25,989 bases of DNA from Flavobacteriaceae bacterium (lineage in GTDB: Bacteria; Bacteroidota; Bacteroidia; Flavobacteriales; Flavobacteriaceae): contig CANCFZ010000006.1 in assembly GCA_947377425.1 (NCBI GenBank), forward strand, positions 1 to 25,989, in the 5' to 3' direction. This document shows, piece after piece, positions 1-7,027 of the stretch (the stretch's first letter is position 1; the number at the start of each line of letters is the position of its first letter). The notes under the pieces are model-generated. The model had not been told where the DNA came from and did not search any database. It worked only from the letters and a program-made list of their open reading frames with translations. A program made the translations under genes and the position numbers.

Positions 1-1
1 T

Positions 2-88
2 GGTGAAGCACAACGTGATATATCACCAGAACAAAGTGCTAAAATTTTACGAAAATTATCTGATATTCATTATAAAAAAATAATTTAA
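2..88 (+). CDS. C-terminal fragment of an unidentified protein
   Basis: An open frame enters from the left edge and ends at TAA (86-88). It encodes 28 residues that are charged and look helical, ending in HYKKII. The N-terminus lies outside the window. I do not recognise the family from this tail. It runs in the same direction as the symporter that follows, with a 100-nt gap containing an imperfect inverted repeat, so co-transcription is possible but not shown. The composition fits real Flavobacterium coding sequence, but a short open frame at a contig edge can also occur by chance. Confidence 0.45.
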   Translation, partial: GEAQRDISPEQSAKILRKLSDIHYKKII

Positions 89-103
89 AAAAAACATAAA
101 CCA

Positions 104-149
104 TTAGGAAATTAAGGTTCATTAAGCCATAATAATCTTAATTCCTTAA
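104..149. repeat. Imperfect 13-bp inverted repeat upstream of the symporter
   Basis: The arm at 104-116 (TTAGGAAATTAAG) matches the reverse complement of 137-149 (CTTAATTCCTTAA) at 11 of 13 positions, with a 20-nt spacer. No T-run follows, so it is not an obvious intrinsic terminator. It could be an operator, an attenuator-like hairpin or chance in AT-rich DNA. It lies 40 nt before the symporter start codon. Confidence 0.35.
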
Positions 150-188
150 TTGTAAAAAATCAAAAAAACTAACCATTAAACCAACCCA

Positions 189-1859
189 ATGCAAACACTC
201 GCAACCAAAGATTATATTGTTTTCTTCCTCTATTTTATCATAATTGTAGGTTACGGATTTTGGATTTACAAACGAAAAAAGAAAGAACAAACCAGCAGTA
301 AAGATTATTTTCTTGCCGAAGGTTCGCTAACTTGGTGGGCAATTGGTGCCTCGTTAATTGCCAGCAACATTAGTGCTGAACAATTTATTGGAATGAGTGG
401 AAGCGGTTTCAAAATGGGATTAGCGATTGCTACTTACGAATGGATGTCGGCAATAACCCTTGTACTTGTTGCTGTTTTTTTCATGCCAGTATATCTCAAA
501 AACAAGATTTCCACAATGCCACAATATCTGAAGAAGCGTTACAATAGCAATGTTGCAATGATTATGGCGGTCTTTTGGTTATTGCTTTATGTCTTTGTAA
601 ATCTAACTTCCATTTTATATTTGGGTGCTTTGGCAATCAGTAGCATTTCAGGGTTGAACAGTACTTTGTGTATGATTTTCTTGGCAGTTTTTGCCGTTAT
701 GATTACACTTGGTGGAATGAAAGTTATTGGTTATACTGACGTGATTCAAGTATTTTTTTTGATTTTAGGCGGATTAATTACAACTTATTTAGCATTAAAT
801 TTAGTTGCAACAGAATTTGGTTCAACTGGTGTAATCAATGGATTTCATTTGATGACGACTCACTCCAACGACCATTTTCACATGATTTTTGATAAATCCA
901 ATCCGAATTATATGGATTTACCAGGGCTTTCGGTTTTAATTGGTGGAATGTTGATTATCAATTTAAATTATTGGGGTTGCAATCAATATATTACCCAAAG
1001 AGCTTTAGGTGCAGACTTGAAAACAGCTCGTGGTGGAATTTTATTTGCCGCTTTCTTAAAATTATTAATGCCAATAATCGTTGTTTTGCCTGGAATAGCT
1101 GCTTTTGTATTGTATCATAACGGTCATTTTCAAACTGAAATGTTACAAGATGGTAGTGTTAATCCAGATAGAGCTTATCCTACTTTATTGAATTTATTAC
1201 CTGTTGGCTTAAAAGGACTTTCATTTGCAGCATTAACAGCAGCTATTGTGGCTTCGTTAGCAGGAAAAGCTAATAGTATTGCTACAATTTTTACATTAGA
1301 TATTTATAAAACCCGAATGAATATAGATGCTGACGAAAAGCAATTGGTGAAAATTGGAAAAATAACTATTATTGCCGCTATGTTGATTGCGGTTGTCGTA
1401 GCACCTTTGTTAGGAATTGACAAAAAAGGCGGATTTCAATACATTCAAGAATATACAGGATTTGTGAGTCCGGGAATTTTTGCGATGTTTATTCTTGGTT
1501 TCTTTTGGAAAAAAACAACTTCCAATGCGGCTTTATTTGCTACCATTGGTGGATTTCTTTTCTCAATTATATTCAAATTTATGCCTTCTTTCATCAACTT
1601 ATCCTTTTTGAATCCGATGGGATTTTCGGTTCCAAATGCTAATGGAGTTTATGAAATTCCTTTTATTGATAGAATGGGATTTGTATTCTTAATTTGCGTT
1701 ATCGGAATGTACTTTATCAGTACCTATGAAACTAGAAACGGAGTTCAAACTAATGGTTTAGAAGTAGACAAAACCATGTTTAAGATGTCACCAAGCTTTA
1801 CAGTAGGTATGTTGGTAATTGTTTCTGTTGTAGCGGCTTTGTATACTATTTTTTGGTAA
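189..1859 (+). CDS. Na+/solute symporter of the SSS family, vSGLT-like (probably sugar)
   Basis: This inner-membrane transporter uses the sodium gradient to import a solute, most likely a hexose. The 556-residue product has the multi-helix layout of the sodium:solute symporter family and reads very like Vibrio parahaemolyticus vSGLT. Equivalents of the vSGLT galactose-site residues are visible: N60 and Q65 in ASNISAEQF, E84 and S87 in YEWMSA, N258 and the gate tyrosine Y261 in NLNYWG, K291 in AAFLKL, and the QYIQEYTG segment at 417-424. The Na2-site region AAIVASLAGKANS (351-363) is also present. The ATG at 189 gives the usual short N-terminal helix. No sugar-catabolism gene adjoins it, so the substrate cannot be read from context. 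Sugar specificity is inferred from residue conservation; another polyol or sugar is possible. Confidence 0.88.
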   Translation: MQTLATKDYIVFFLYFIIIVGYGFWIYKRKKKEQTSSKDYFLAEGSLTWWAIGASLIASNISAEQFIGMSGSGFKMGLAIATYEWMSAITLVLVAVFFMPVYLKNKISTMPQYLKKRYNSNVAMIMAVFWLLLYVFVNLTSILYLGALAISSISGLNSTLCMIFLAVFAVMITLGGMKVIGYTDVIQVFFLILGGLITTYLALNLVATEFGSTGVINGFHLMTTHSNDHFHMIFDKSNPNYMDLPGLSVLIGGMLIINLNYWGCNQYITQRALGADLKTARGGILFAAFLKLLMPIIVVLPGIAAFVLYHNGHFQTEMLQDGSVNPDRAYPTLLNLLPVGLKGLSFAALTAAIVASLAGKANSIATIFTLDIYKTRMNIDADEKQLVKIGKITIIAAMLIAVVVAPLLGIDKKGGFQYIQEYTGFVSPGIFAMFILGFFWKKTTSNAALFATIGGFLFSIIFKFMPSFINLSFLNPMGFSVPNANGVYEIPFIDRMGFVFLICVIGMYFISTYETRNGVQTNGLEVDKTMFKMSPSFTVGMLVIVSVVAALYTIFW

Positions 1860-1883
1860 CATTACTAACTTTCTGGAAGCCTC

Positions 1884-1917
1884 CCAAAGGTTTTGGTATC
1901 CATACCGGAACCTTTGG
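1884..1917. repeat. Long near-perfect hairpin after the symporter gene
   Basis: The arm CCAAAGGTT (1884-1892) is perfectly complementary to AACCTTTGG (1909-1917). Inside it, two T-G wobbles lead into GGTAT (1895-1899) pairing with ATACC (1902-1906), so almost the whole 34 nt folds into one stem. No T-run follows on either strand, which argues against a standard intrinsic terminator. The word GGTATCCAT recurs at 1916-1924. It may protect the 3' end of the symporter mRNA or be a dispersed palindrome. Confidence 0.5.
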
Positions 1918-1990
1918 TATCCATCTCATTATTGAACAAACTTACTTTTATTTCTAGAATTGTTAAAAACTCTTGAACAAATGAATTCCA

Positions 1991-2016
1991 TAAAAAAAGC
2001 CTTATAAACGGCTTCT
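1991..2016 (-). terminator. Intrinsic terminator of miaE
   Basis: Read on the minus strand, AAGCC and GGCTT form a short stem (plus positions 2010-2014 and 1997-2001). A run of seven T follows at plus 1998-1992. It starts about 10 nt beyond the miaE stop codon. Confidence 0.7.
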
Positions 2017-2023
2017 TCTTTAA

Positions 2024-2605
2024 TTATCCATGAATGGTTTCTTTTGTACCATAGTTGGTGATTAGTTCTCCTTCAAACTCCAACCATTCTGCCCAACGCT
2101 TATCAACGTCTACTTTTTCGGTATATTTTCTAGCAAACTTTAAAAAAGTAGTATAATGTCCGGCTTCGCTTATCATCAACACTCTATAGAATTCTGCCAG
2201 CTCTTTGTCTTCAATATTTTGTGATAATACTTTAAAACGTTCACAACTTCGGGCTTCAATCATTGCCGAGAATAACAATCGATCAATAAAAGCATCGTTG
2301 CGACTACCGTCTTTTTTCATGAATTTGAAAAGTTCGTTAACATAATGGTCTTTGCGTTCTCTCCCTAAAGTCAATCCGCGTTCTTTAATAATGTTGTGCA
2401 CCATCTGAAAATGCTCAATTTCTTCTTTTGCAATTTCTAATAAGTCGGTCACTAAATCAACGTGCTCTGAATTATAAGCAATAATAGAAATAATATTTGT
2501 GGCAGCTTTTTGCTCGCACCAAGCATGATCAGTAAGAATTTCTTCTATGTTGGATTCAACAATGGTAACCCATCTTGGGTCGGTTTTTAATTTTAGACCT
2601 AACAT
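2024..2605 (-). CDS. miaE: tRNA-(ms2io6A)-hydroxylase MiaE
   Basis: MiaE hydroxylates the isopentenyl side chain of 2-methylthio-N6-isopentenyladenosine at position 37 of tRNAs that read UNN codons. The 193-residue product is a cytoplasmic four-helix ferritin-like protein of normal family length. The diiron-type ligands are readable in order: E31 (in HAWCEQKAA), E62 and H65 (EEIEHF), E117 (EARSCERF) and E147 with H150 (SEAGHYTTF). It ends in its own terminator and is transcribed divergently from the glycosyltransferase, with 61 nt between start codons. It does not appear to be in an operon. Confidence 0.9.
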   Translation of the reverse strand: MLGLKLKTDPRWVTIVESNIEEILTDHAWCEQKAATNIISIIAYNSEHVDLVTDLLEIAKEEIEHFQMVHNIIKERGLTLGRERKDHYVNELFKFMKKDGSRNDAFIDRLLFSAMIEARSCERFKVLSQNIEDKELAEFYRVLMISEAGHYTTFLKFARKYTEKVDVDKRWAEWLEFEGELITNYGTKETIHG

Positions 2606-2628
2606 TTTTGTGCTATTTTAGATTAATG

Positions 2629-2636
2629 CAAAATTA
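2629..2636 (-). promoter_or_regulatory. Candidate -7 box for miaE
   Basis: The minus strand reads TAATTTTG, matching the Bacteroidota -7 consensus TAnnTTTG, and ends 23 nt before the miaE ATG. No clear -33 TTG is seen at the usual spacing, so this is tentative. Confidence 0.35.
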
Positions 2637-2666
2637 TATCTTTTCTTTGTAATTGTATTTGATATT

Positions 2667-3896
2667 ATGGCAAAATCTAAAACTTTATTAATTCTCGGCT
2701 TTGTGTTGCCCGAACCCAAATCATCTGCTGCAGGAAATAGGATGATGCAATTAATTGAACTATTTATGGCAGATGGTTATCAAATTACGTTTGCTAGTAG
2801 CGCACAAAATCAAGAGTTTTCGGAAGATCTTTCGATTTTGGGCCTGATTTCAAAAACTATCGAATTGAACTCTTCGAGTTTTGATGATTTTGTTAAAGCA
2901 TTAAATCCAAATATTGTTTTGTTTGACCGATTTATGGTGGAAGAGCAATTTGGCTGGCGCATTTCTGAAAATTGCCCAAATGCTTTAAAAATACTGGATA
3001 CCGAAGATTTGCATTGTTTGCGTCAAGCGCGACAGTTGGCAGTAAAAGAAAATCGAGAATTTGTAATGGATGATTTGTATTCGGATCTTGCTAAAAGAGA
3101 AATTGCGAGTATTTTGCGTTGCGATTTGTCGTTAATGGTTTCCGAATTTGAAATGGAAGTGTTGCAAAATCAATTTAAGGTTTCTAAAGATATTTTATAT
3201 TACTTACCCATTTTTGCAGAAAGATTACCCGAGATTCCTACTTTTAAAGAGCGGAATGATTTTGTTTTCATCGGAAATTTTCTCCACGAACCCAATTGGG
3301 ATTGTGTTAGATACTTATCTGAAACAATTTGGCCATTATTGCATACCAAATTACCTGATGCTAAAATGTTGGTTTATGGTGCTTATCCATCGCAAAAGGT
3401 ATTGCAATTGCATAAACCCAAACAAAATTTCCATATTATGGGAAGAGCAAATGATGCGATTGAGGTTATAAAAACTGCAAAAATAATCCTAGCTCCCATT
3501 CGTTTTGGCGCTGGAATTAAAGGAAAATTACTGGAAGCTATGCAATGTGGCACGCCAAGTGTAACTTCTTCTATTGGTGCGGAAGCTATGGCTGGAAGAT
3601 TGGAATGGAATGGTTTTGTAAAAGACAATGTCAATGAATTTGTTGCTGCAGCAGTTTTACTTTATCAAGATAAAAATGCATGGAATAAATATCAGCAAAA
3701 TGGATTTGAAATTTTAGAAAAAAGATATGATAAATCATTTTTTAACAAGGATTTCATTCTTAAAGTGCAATTACTATGCGAAAATTTGAAACAACATCGA
3801 AATAAAAATTTCATGGGAGCAATTCTGCAACATCATTTGCTTTCAAGCACAAAATACATGAGTAAATGGATTGAAGAGAAAAATAAGAAAGACTAA
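2667..3896 (+). CDS. Glycosyltransferase family 1/4-like protein
   Basis: This is a probable cytoplasmic or peripheral-membrane sugar transferase for polysaccharide or glycan assembly. The 409-residue product has two halves. The N-terminal acceptor-side domain begins with a hydrophobic strand and a small-residue turn (about residues 5-25). The C-terminal donor-binding domain spans about 195-375, with a strand FVFIGNF near 198 and the typical donor-site stretch FGAGIKGKLLEAMQCGTP near 279-297 followed by SSIGAEAM. That pattern (G-x-G-x-K-x-x-E-A-M-x-x-G-x-P) is characteristic of GT-B fold enzymes of the Glycos_transf_1 type. It is a single gene, divergent from miaE, with no polysaccharide cluster nearby, so donor and acceptor are unknown. 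Confidence 0.82.
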   Translation: MAKSKTLLILGFVLPEPKSSAAGNRMMQLIELFMADGYQITFASSAQNQEFSEDLSILGLISKTIELNSSSFDDFVKALNPNIVLFDRFMVEEQFGWRISENCPNALKILDTEDLHCLRQARQLAVKENREFVMDDLYSDLAKREIASILRCDLSLMVSEFEMEVLQNQFKVSKDILYYLPIFAERLPEIPTFKERNDFVFIGNFLHEPNWDCVRYLSETIWPLLHTKLPDAKMLVYGAYPSQKVLQLHKPKQNFHIMGRANDAIEVIKTAKIILAPIRFGAGIKGKLLEAMQCGTPSVTSSIGAEAMAGRLEWNGFVKDNVNEFVAAAVLLYQDKNAWNKYQQNGFEILEKRYDKSFFNKDFILKVQLLCENLKQHRNKNFMGAILQHHLLSSTKYMSKWIEEKNKKD

Positions 3897-3998
3897 ATTT
3901 TATTGGTTTAATACAATTCATTTTTTTGTTACAGGATTACGTTTTCTTTCTACAAAAGATATTTTTATTTTGATTTCTATTCAATACGATTACTGATT

Positions 3999-4048
3999 AG
4001 CCCTGATAGGAGCAACTACCGTGTATCGCGGATAGCAGGAATAGGGAA
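3999..4048 (+). ncRNA. Conserved Flavobacterium-type structured intergenic element (possibly the Flavo-1 RNA motif)
   Basis: The segment starts AGCCCTGATAG and ends GCGGATAGCAGGAATAGGG. CCTG near 4002 can pair with CAGG near 4036, CCCT can pair with AGGG, and an inner hairpin is formed by CCGTG (4019-4023) and CGCGG (4027-4031). From memory, the flanking words AGCCCTGATAG and GCGGATAGCAGGA with a variable hairpin between them recur in Flavobacterium intergenic regions. The Rfam Flavo-1 RNA motif is the most likely named match, but I could not test that. It sits about 100 nt after the glycosyltransferase stop. The rest of 3897-4163 holds only AT-rich sequence and the minus-strand terminator described next. 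Confidence 0.45.
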
Positions 4049-4075
4049 ATTAAAAGGAACCAAGCCATTTGCTCT

Positions 4076-4106
4076 TATAAAAAACCACAACATTATTGCT
4101 GTGGTT
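4076..4106 (-). terminator. Intrinsic terminator of the DUF4136 lipoprotein gene
   Basis: Plus positions 4081-4088 (AAACCACA) and 4099-4106 (TGTGGTTT) form an 8-bp stem. Read on the minus strand, the stem is followed by TTATA, giving a short U-rich tail with the T's of the stem. It lies about 57 nt beyond the stop at 4164. Confidence 0.6.
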
Positions 4107-4163
4107 TATGAGATTCTTCCTTTGTGGGAATTGACAAATTGTTTACTAAAATCTATGAACTGT

Positions 4164-4691
4164 TTACTTCTTCTGTGGAGGATATTGTGCTAAGATTTTA
4201 TCTACAAATTCTTTGATTCGGGCGTCTTTTTCTTCGGTATTTTTAGTTAGATAACCGCTTCCTTCGCCTTGCCATACTAGTTCTTTGGTTTTGGCATCGA
4301 TTAAATCAATATATAATGTTCCTTCTGGAGTTACGTAAGTTGAGTTATATCCCAATCCCATATATGGATTTCCCAAACCCATTCCCCAACCAAACCCATT
4401 GTGGTTGTAAATATCAACTCTTTGGTTTTCTTTGGTGAAAATGCTTACCAATAAATCAGGAGTTTCACTTTTGGCAAAACCTTTAGTTGCCATTGTATCG
4501 TCGATAGAATGCAGGATTCGTTTTTTGTCTAAATCGGAAATTTCGACTTTATCGACTGCACTTTTTAAATAAGCGTAGGATTTGTAGCCATCAAAATTAG
4601 CTTTTTTGTCATAATCAGAATTTACTCTAACTGAACTGCAGGATGCAAGAACGAAGAGTAGTAGTACCGGAATGGTTTTTAATGTTTTCAT
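4164..4691 (-). CDS. DUF4136-family lipoprotein
   Basis: The 175-residue product starts with a lipoprotein signal peptide (MKTLKTIPVLLLFVLASCSS), with a lipobox LASC and acylated cysteine C18. The mature part begins with the DUF4136-like pattern V-x-x-D-Y-D-x-x-x-x-F-x-x-Y-K-S-Y and includes a glycine/asparagine-rich stretch (GFGWGMGLGNPYMGLGYN) near residues 101-118. Such proteins are predicted to sit in the outer or inner membrane facing the periplasm, and their role is unknown. It lies downstream of hutU on the same strand, but a 91-nt gap with a 15-bp inverted repeat separates them. I infer no link to histidine degradation. Confidence 0.8.
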   Translation of the reverse strand: MKTLKTIPVLLLFVLASCSSVRVNSDYDKKANFDGYKSYAYLKSAVDKVEISDLDKKRILHSIDDTMATKGFAKSETPDLLVSIFTKENQRVDIYNHNGFGWGMGLGNPYMGLGYNSTYVTPEGTLYIDLIDAKTKELVWQGEGSGYLTKNTEEKDARIKEFVDKILAQYPPQKK

Positions 4692-4729
4692 AATTCATTT
4701 TTTAAATGTTGTTTAATGAGTTTAATGTT

Positions 4730-4783
4730 GTTTAAAATAGTTTTTATTGGTTTTGAATTAAACTTATTAAAACTATTTTAAAC
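4730..4783. repeat. 15-bp perfect inverted repeat at the hutU stop, within a GTTTAA-rich tract
   Basis: GTTTAAAATAGTTTT (4730-4744) is the exact reverse complement of 4769-4783, with a 24-nt spacer. The right arm reaches the last base of the hutU stop codon. No T-run follows on the minus strand. Just beyond it, AATGTTGTTTAA occurs twice (4705-4716 and 4724-4735). It may end the hutU transcript or stabilise its 3' end. Confidence 0.6.
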
Positions 4784-6759
4784 TAAAATAAACTTTCATC
4801 CACTATATTAGGGATGGTAATTTTTAATAAAGGTTGCGTTTGCATGGCTCTTTTTATTGCAAAAATCGCACCTTCGTTTCGTGCCCAGCTTCTTCTTGAA
4901 ATTCCATTATTGACATCCCAAAAAAGCATTGATTCTAAACGTTTTGATGCCTCTTTAGTTCCGTCAAGAACCATACCAAACCCCCCATTAATAACCTCAC
5001 CCCAGCCAACTCCACCGCCATTGTGGATAGAAACCCAAGTTGCGCCACGGAAACTGTCTCCGATAACATTTTGGATTGCCATATCGGCAGTAAAACGAGA
5101 ACCGTCATAGATGTTGGACGTTTCTCTATATGGCGAATCGGTTCCTGAAACGTCGTGATGGTCACGACCTAAAATGATGTATCCAATTTCGCCACGAGCA
5201 ATTGCTTGATTGAAAGCTTCGGCGATTTTAATTCTTCCTTCGGCATCGGCATATAGAATTCGTGCTTGTGAACCTACTACCAATTTATTTTCTTGTGCGC
5301 CTTTAATCCATTTGATATTGTCTGCCATTTGTTGTTGGATTTCGTCAGGAGAATTTTTCATCATTTCTTCTAGAACATCGCAGGCGATTTTGTCGGTTTT
5401 GGCTAAATCATCAGGATTTCCAGAAGCACAAACCCATCGAAAAGGCCCGAAACCATAATCAAAACACATTGGTCCCATAATGTCTTGGACGTAGCTGTTG
5501 TATTTGAAATCGATTTTATTTTCTGCAAAGACATCAGCTCCAGCACGCGATGCTTCAAGTAAAAAAGCATTTCCGTAGTCGAAAAAATAGGTTCCTTTGG
5601 CTGTATGTTTATTGATTGCTGCGGCATGACGGCGCAATGTTTTTTGAACTTCCTCTTTGAATTTAACAGGATTGTTTGCCATCAAATCATTTGATTCTTC
5701 AAATGAAAAACCTGTTGGATAATAACCTCCAGCCCACGGATTGTGAAGTGACGTTTGATCGGAGCCTAAATCGATATGCAAATTTTCTTGGTCAAAACGT
5801 TCCCAAACATCAACTGCATTTCCGAGGTAAGCAATGGAAACTACTTCTTTATTTTCTAATGCTTTTTTGACTCTTGGAACTAAATTTTCTATGTTTTCTA
5901 CCACTTCATTAATCCAACCTTGCGAAAGGCGAATGTGTGTAATTTTAGGATTTACTTCGGCACAAACGGTAACGCAACCTGCAATGTTTCCTGCTTTGGG
6001 TTGTGCTCCACTCATTCCGCCAAGTCCAGAAGTAACAAATAATCCACCTTTTGGAGATTTTTTTATTTTTCTGAAACCATTTAAAACCGTGATTGTTGTT
6101 CCATGAACAATTCCTTGCGGACCGATGTACATATAACTACCAGCAGTCATTTGTCCGTATTGCGAAACACCCAGAGCATTCATTTTTTCCCAATCATCGG
6201 GTTTGGAATAATTTGGAATCACCATTCCGTTAGTAACTACAACCCTTGGTGCTTCTTTATGAGATGGAAATAACCCCATTGGATGACCCGAATACATGGC
6301 TAGAGTTTGCTCTTCGGTCATTTCCGCCAAATATTTCATCGTCAATAAATATTGTGCCCAATTGGAGAAAACTGCTCCGTTTCCGCCATAAGTAATTAAC
6401 TCATGTGGATGTTGCGCAACAGCATAATCCAAATTGTTTTGAATCATTAGCATAATTGCTTTTGCTTGTTCGCATTTTCCAGGATATTCAGAAATTGGTC
6501 GTGCATAAATTTTATAATCCGGACGAAAACGGTACATGTAAATTCTTCCGAAAGTTTCAAGTTCAGCTTTGAATTCGGGAAGTAAATCGGCGTGATGTTT
6601 AGCTTCAAAATAACGCAGTGCGTTTTTTAAAGCCAATTTTTTTTCTTCTAAAGAAAGTATTTCTTTACGTTTTGGTGCGTGATTTATTTCGGTTTGATAA
6701 GGTTTCGGATTTGGTAAAACCAATGGAATTCCTTGTAGTATTTGTTCTTGGAAAGTCAT
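4783..6759 (-). CDS. hutU: Urocanate hydratase (urocanase), long eukaryote-like form
   Basis: Urocanase hydrates urocanate to 4-imidazolone-5-propionate with a tightly bound NAD+, the second step of histidine degradation, in the cytoplasm. The product is 658 residues, about 100 longer than the Pseudomonas/Bacillus form and close to the animal UROC1 length. Readable family segments are GLGGMSGAQPKAGNIAG (245-261), the NAD-domain YLGNAVDVWERF (311-322), SDQTSLHNPWAGGYYPTGFS (333-352), FDYGFGPFRWV (433-443), GRDHHDVSGTDSPYRETSN (531-549) and HNGGGVGWGEVINGGFG (579-595). The position I align with catalytic-region Cys410 of the Pseudomonas enzyme (ARICW) reads ARILY (499-503), as I recall for the UROC1 type. 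No hutH, hutI or hutG is adjacent. Confidence 0.93.
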   Translation of the reverse strand: MTFQEQILQGIPLVLPNPKPYQTEINHAPKRKEILSLEEKKLALKNALRYFEAKHHADLLPEFKAELETFGRIYMYRFRPDYKIYARPISEYPGKCEQAKAIMLMIQNNLDYAVAQHPHELITYGGNGAVFSNWAQYLLTMKYLAEMTEEQTLAMYSGHPMGLFPSHKEAPRVVVTNGMVIPNYSKPDDWEKMNALGVSQYGQMTAGSYMYIGPQGIVHGTTITVLNGFRKIKKSPKGGLFVTSGLGGMSGAQPKAGNIAGCVTVCAEVNPKITHIRLSQGWINEVVENIENLVPRVKKALENKEVVSIAYLGNAVDVWERFDQENLHIDLGSDQTSLHNPWAGGYYPTGFSFEESNDLMANNPVKFKEEVQKTLRRHAAAINKHTAKGTYFFDYGNAFLLEASRAGADVFAENKIDFKYNSYVQDIMGPMCFDYGFGPFRWVCASGNPDDLAKTDKIACDVLEEMMKNSPDEIQQQMADNIKWIKGAQENKLVVGSQARILYADAEGRIKIAEAFNQAIARGEIGYIILGRDHHDVSGTDSPYRETSNIYDGSRFTADMAIQNVIGDSFRGATWVSIHNGGGVGWGEVINGGFGMVLDGTKEASKRLESMLFWDVNNGISRRSWARNEGAIFAIKRAMQTQPLLKITIPNIVDESLF

Positions 6760-6822
6760 TTTTGAGTTTATAAGTTTAAGCGTTTAAAAGTTTAGAAGTA
6801 ATTTTCTAATTAACTAATTTTC

Positions 6823-6999
6823 TCATTTTCTAATTGTATTTGTTTTTTTATCAAATCCATACGGACAATGTCGGCAACCACTTCGGCAGCAATAGCCTCT
6901 TTTTAAATGGTATTTTTCTGTGAAAACTCTATAGCCTTCGGGAGTTAGATAATAATCTTCGCCTTCGATTAATTTATTTTCATTTTTATCTTCAAACAT
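6823..6999 (-). CDS. Small cysteine-rich DUF5522-like protein (58 aa)
   Basis: An ATG at 6999 opens a 58-residue frame ending at TGA (6825-6823). The protein starts acidic (MFEDKNENKLIEGEDYY) and has a compact block YCCRSGCRHCPYGF at 36-49, with cysteines 37, 38, 42 and 45. This is the pattern of the DUF5522 family of short bacterial proteins, whose function is unknown; the cysteines suggest metal binding. It ends 63 nt upstream of hutU on the same strand, so the two may be co-transcribed. It is divergent from the HExxH protein, with 28 nt between start codons. A TAnnTTTG box overlaps the short leader. Confidence 0.75.
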   Translation of the reverse strand: MFEDKNENKLIEGEDYYLTPEGYRVFTEKYHLKRGYCCRSGCRHCPYGFDKKTNTIRK

Positions 7000-7004
7000 A
7001 GGTA

Positions 7005-7012
7005 CAAATTTA
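7005..7012 (-). promoter_or_regulatory. Candidate -7 box for the DUF5522-like gene
   Basis: The minus strand reads TAAATTTG, a full match to TAnnTTTG, but it ends only 5 nt before the ATG at 6999. If it is used, the transcript would be essentially leaderless. No -33 element was identified. Confidence 0.25.
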
Positions 7013-7027
7013 GCAACTTTGCATGAT

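Noticed and set aside
3148..3634. Open frames of 107 and 83 aa overlapping the glycosyltransferase
   Set aside because: Both overlap the donor-binding domain of the real gene and have low-quality, motif-free sequence.
4814..6106. Several open frames antisense or out of frame to hutU (64-98 aa)
   Set aside because: They lie entirely within a strongly conserved hutU reading frame, have no recognisable motifs and look like shadow frames.
4164..6759. A hut operon for histidine degradation
   Set aside because: Only hutU is recognisable; the neighbouring DUF4136 and DUF5522-like genes have no known link to the pathway.
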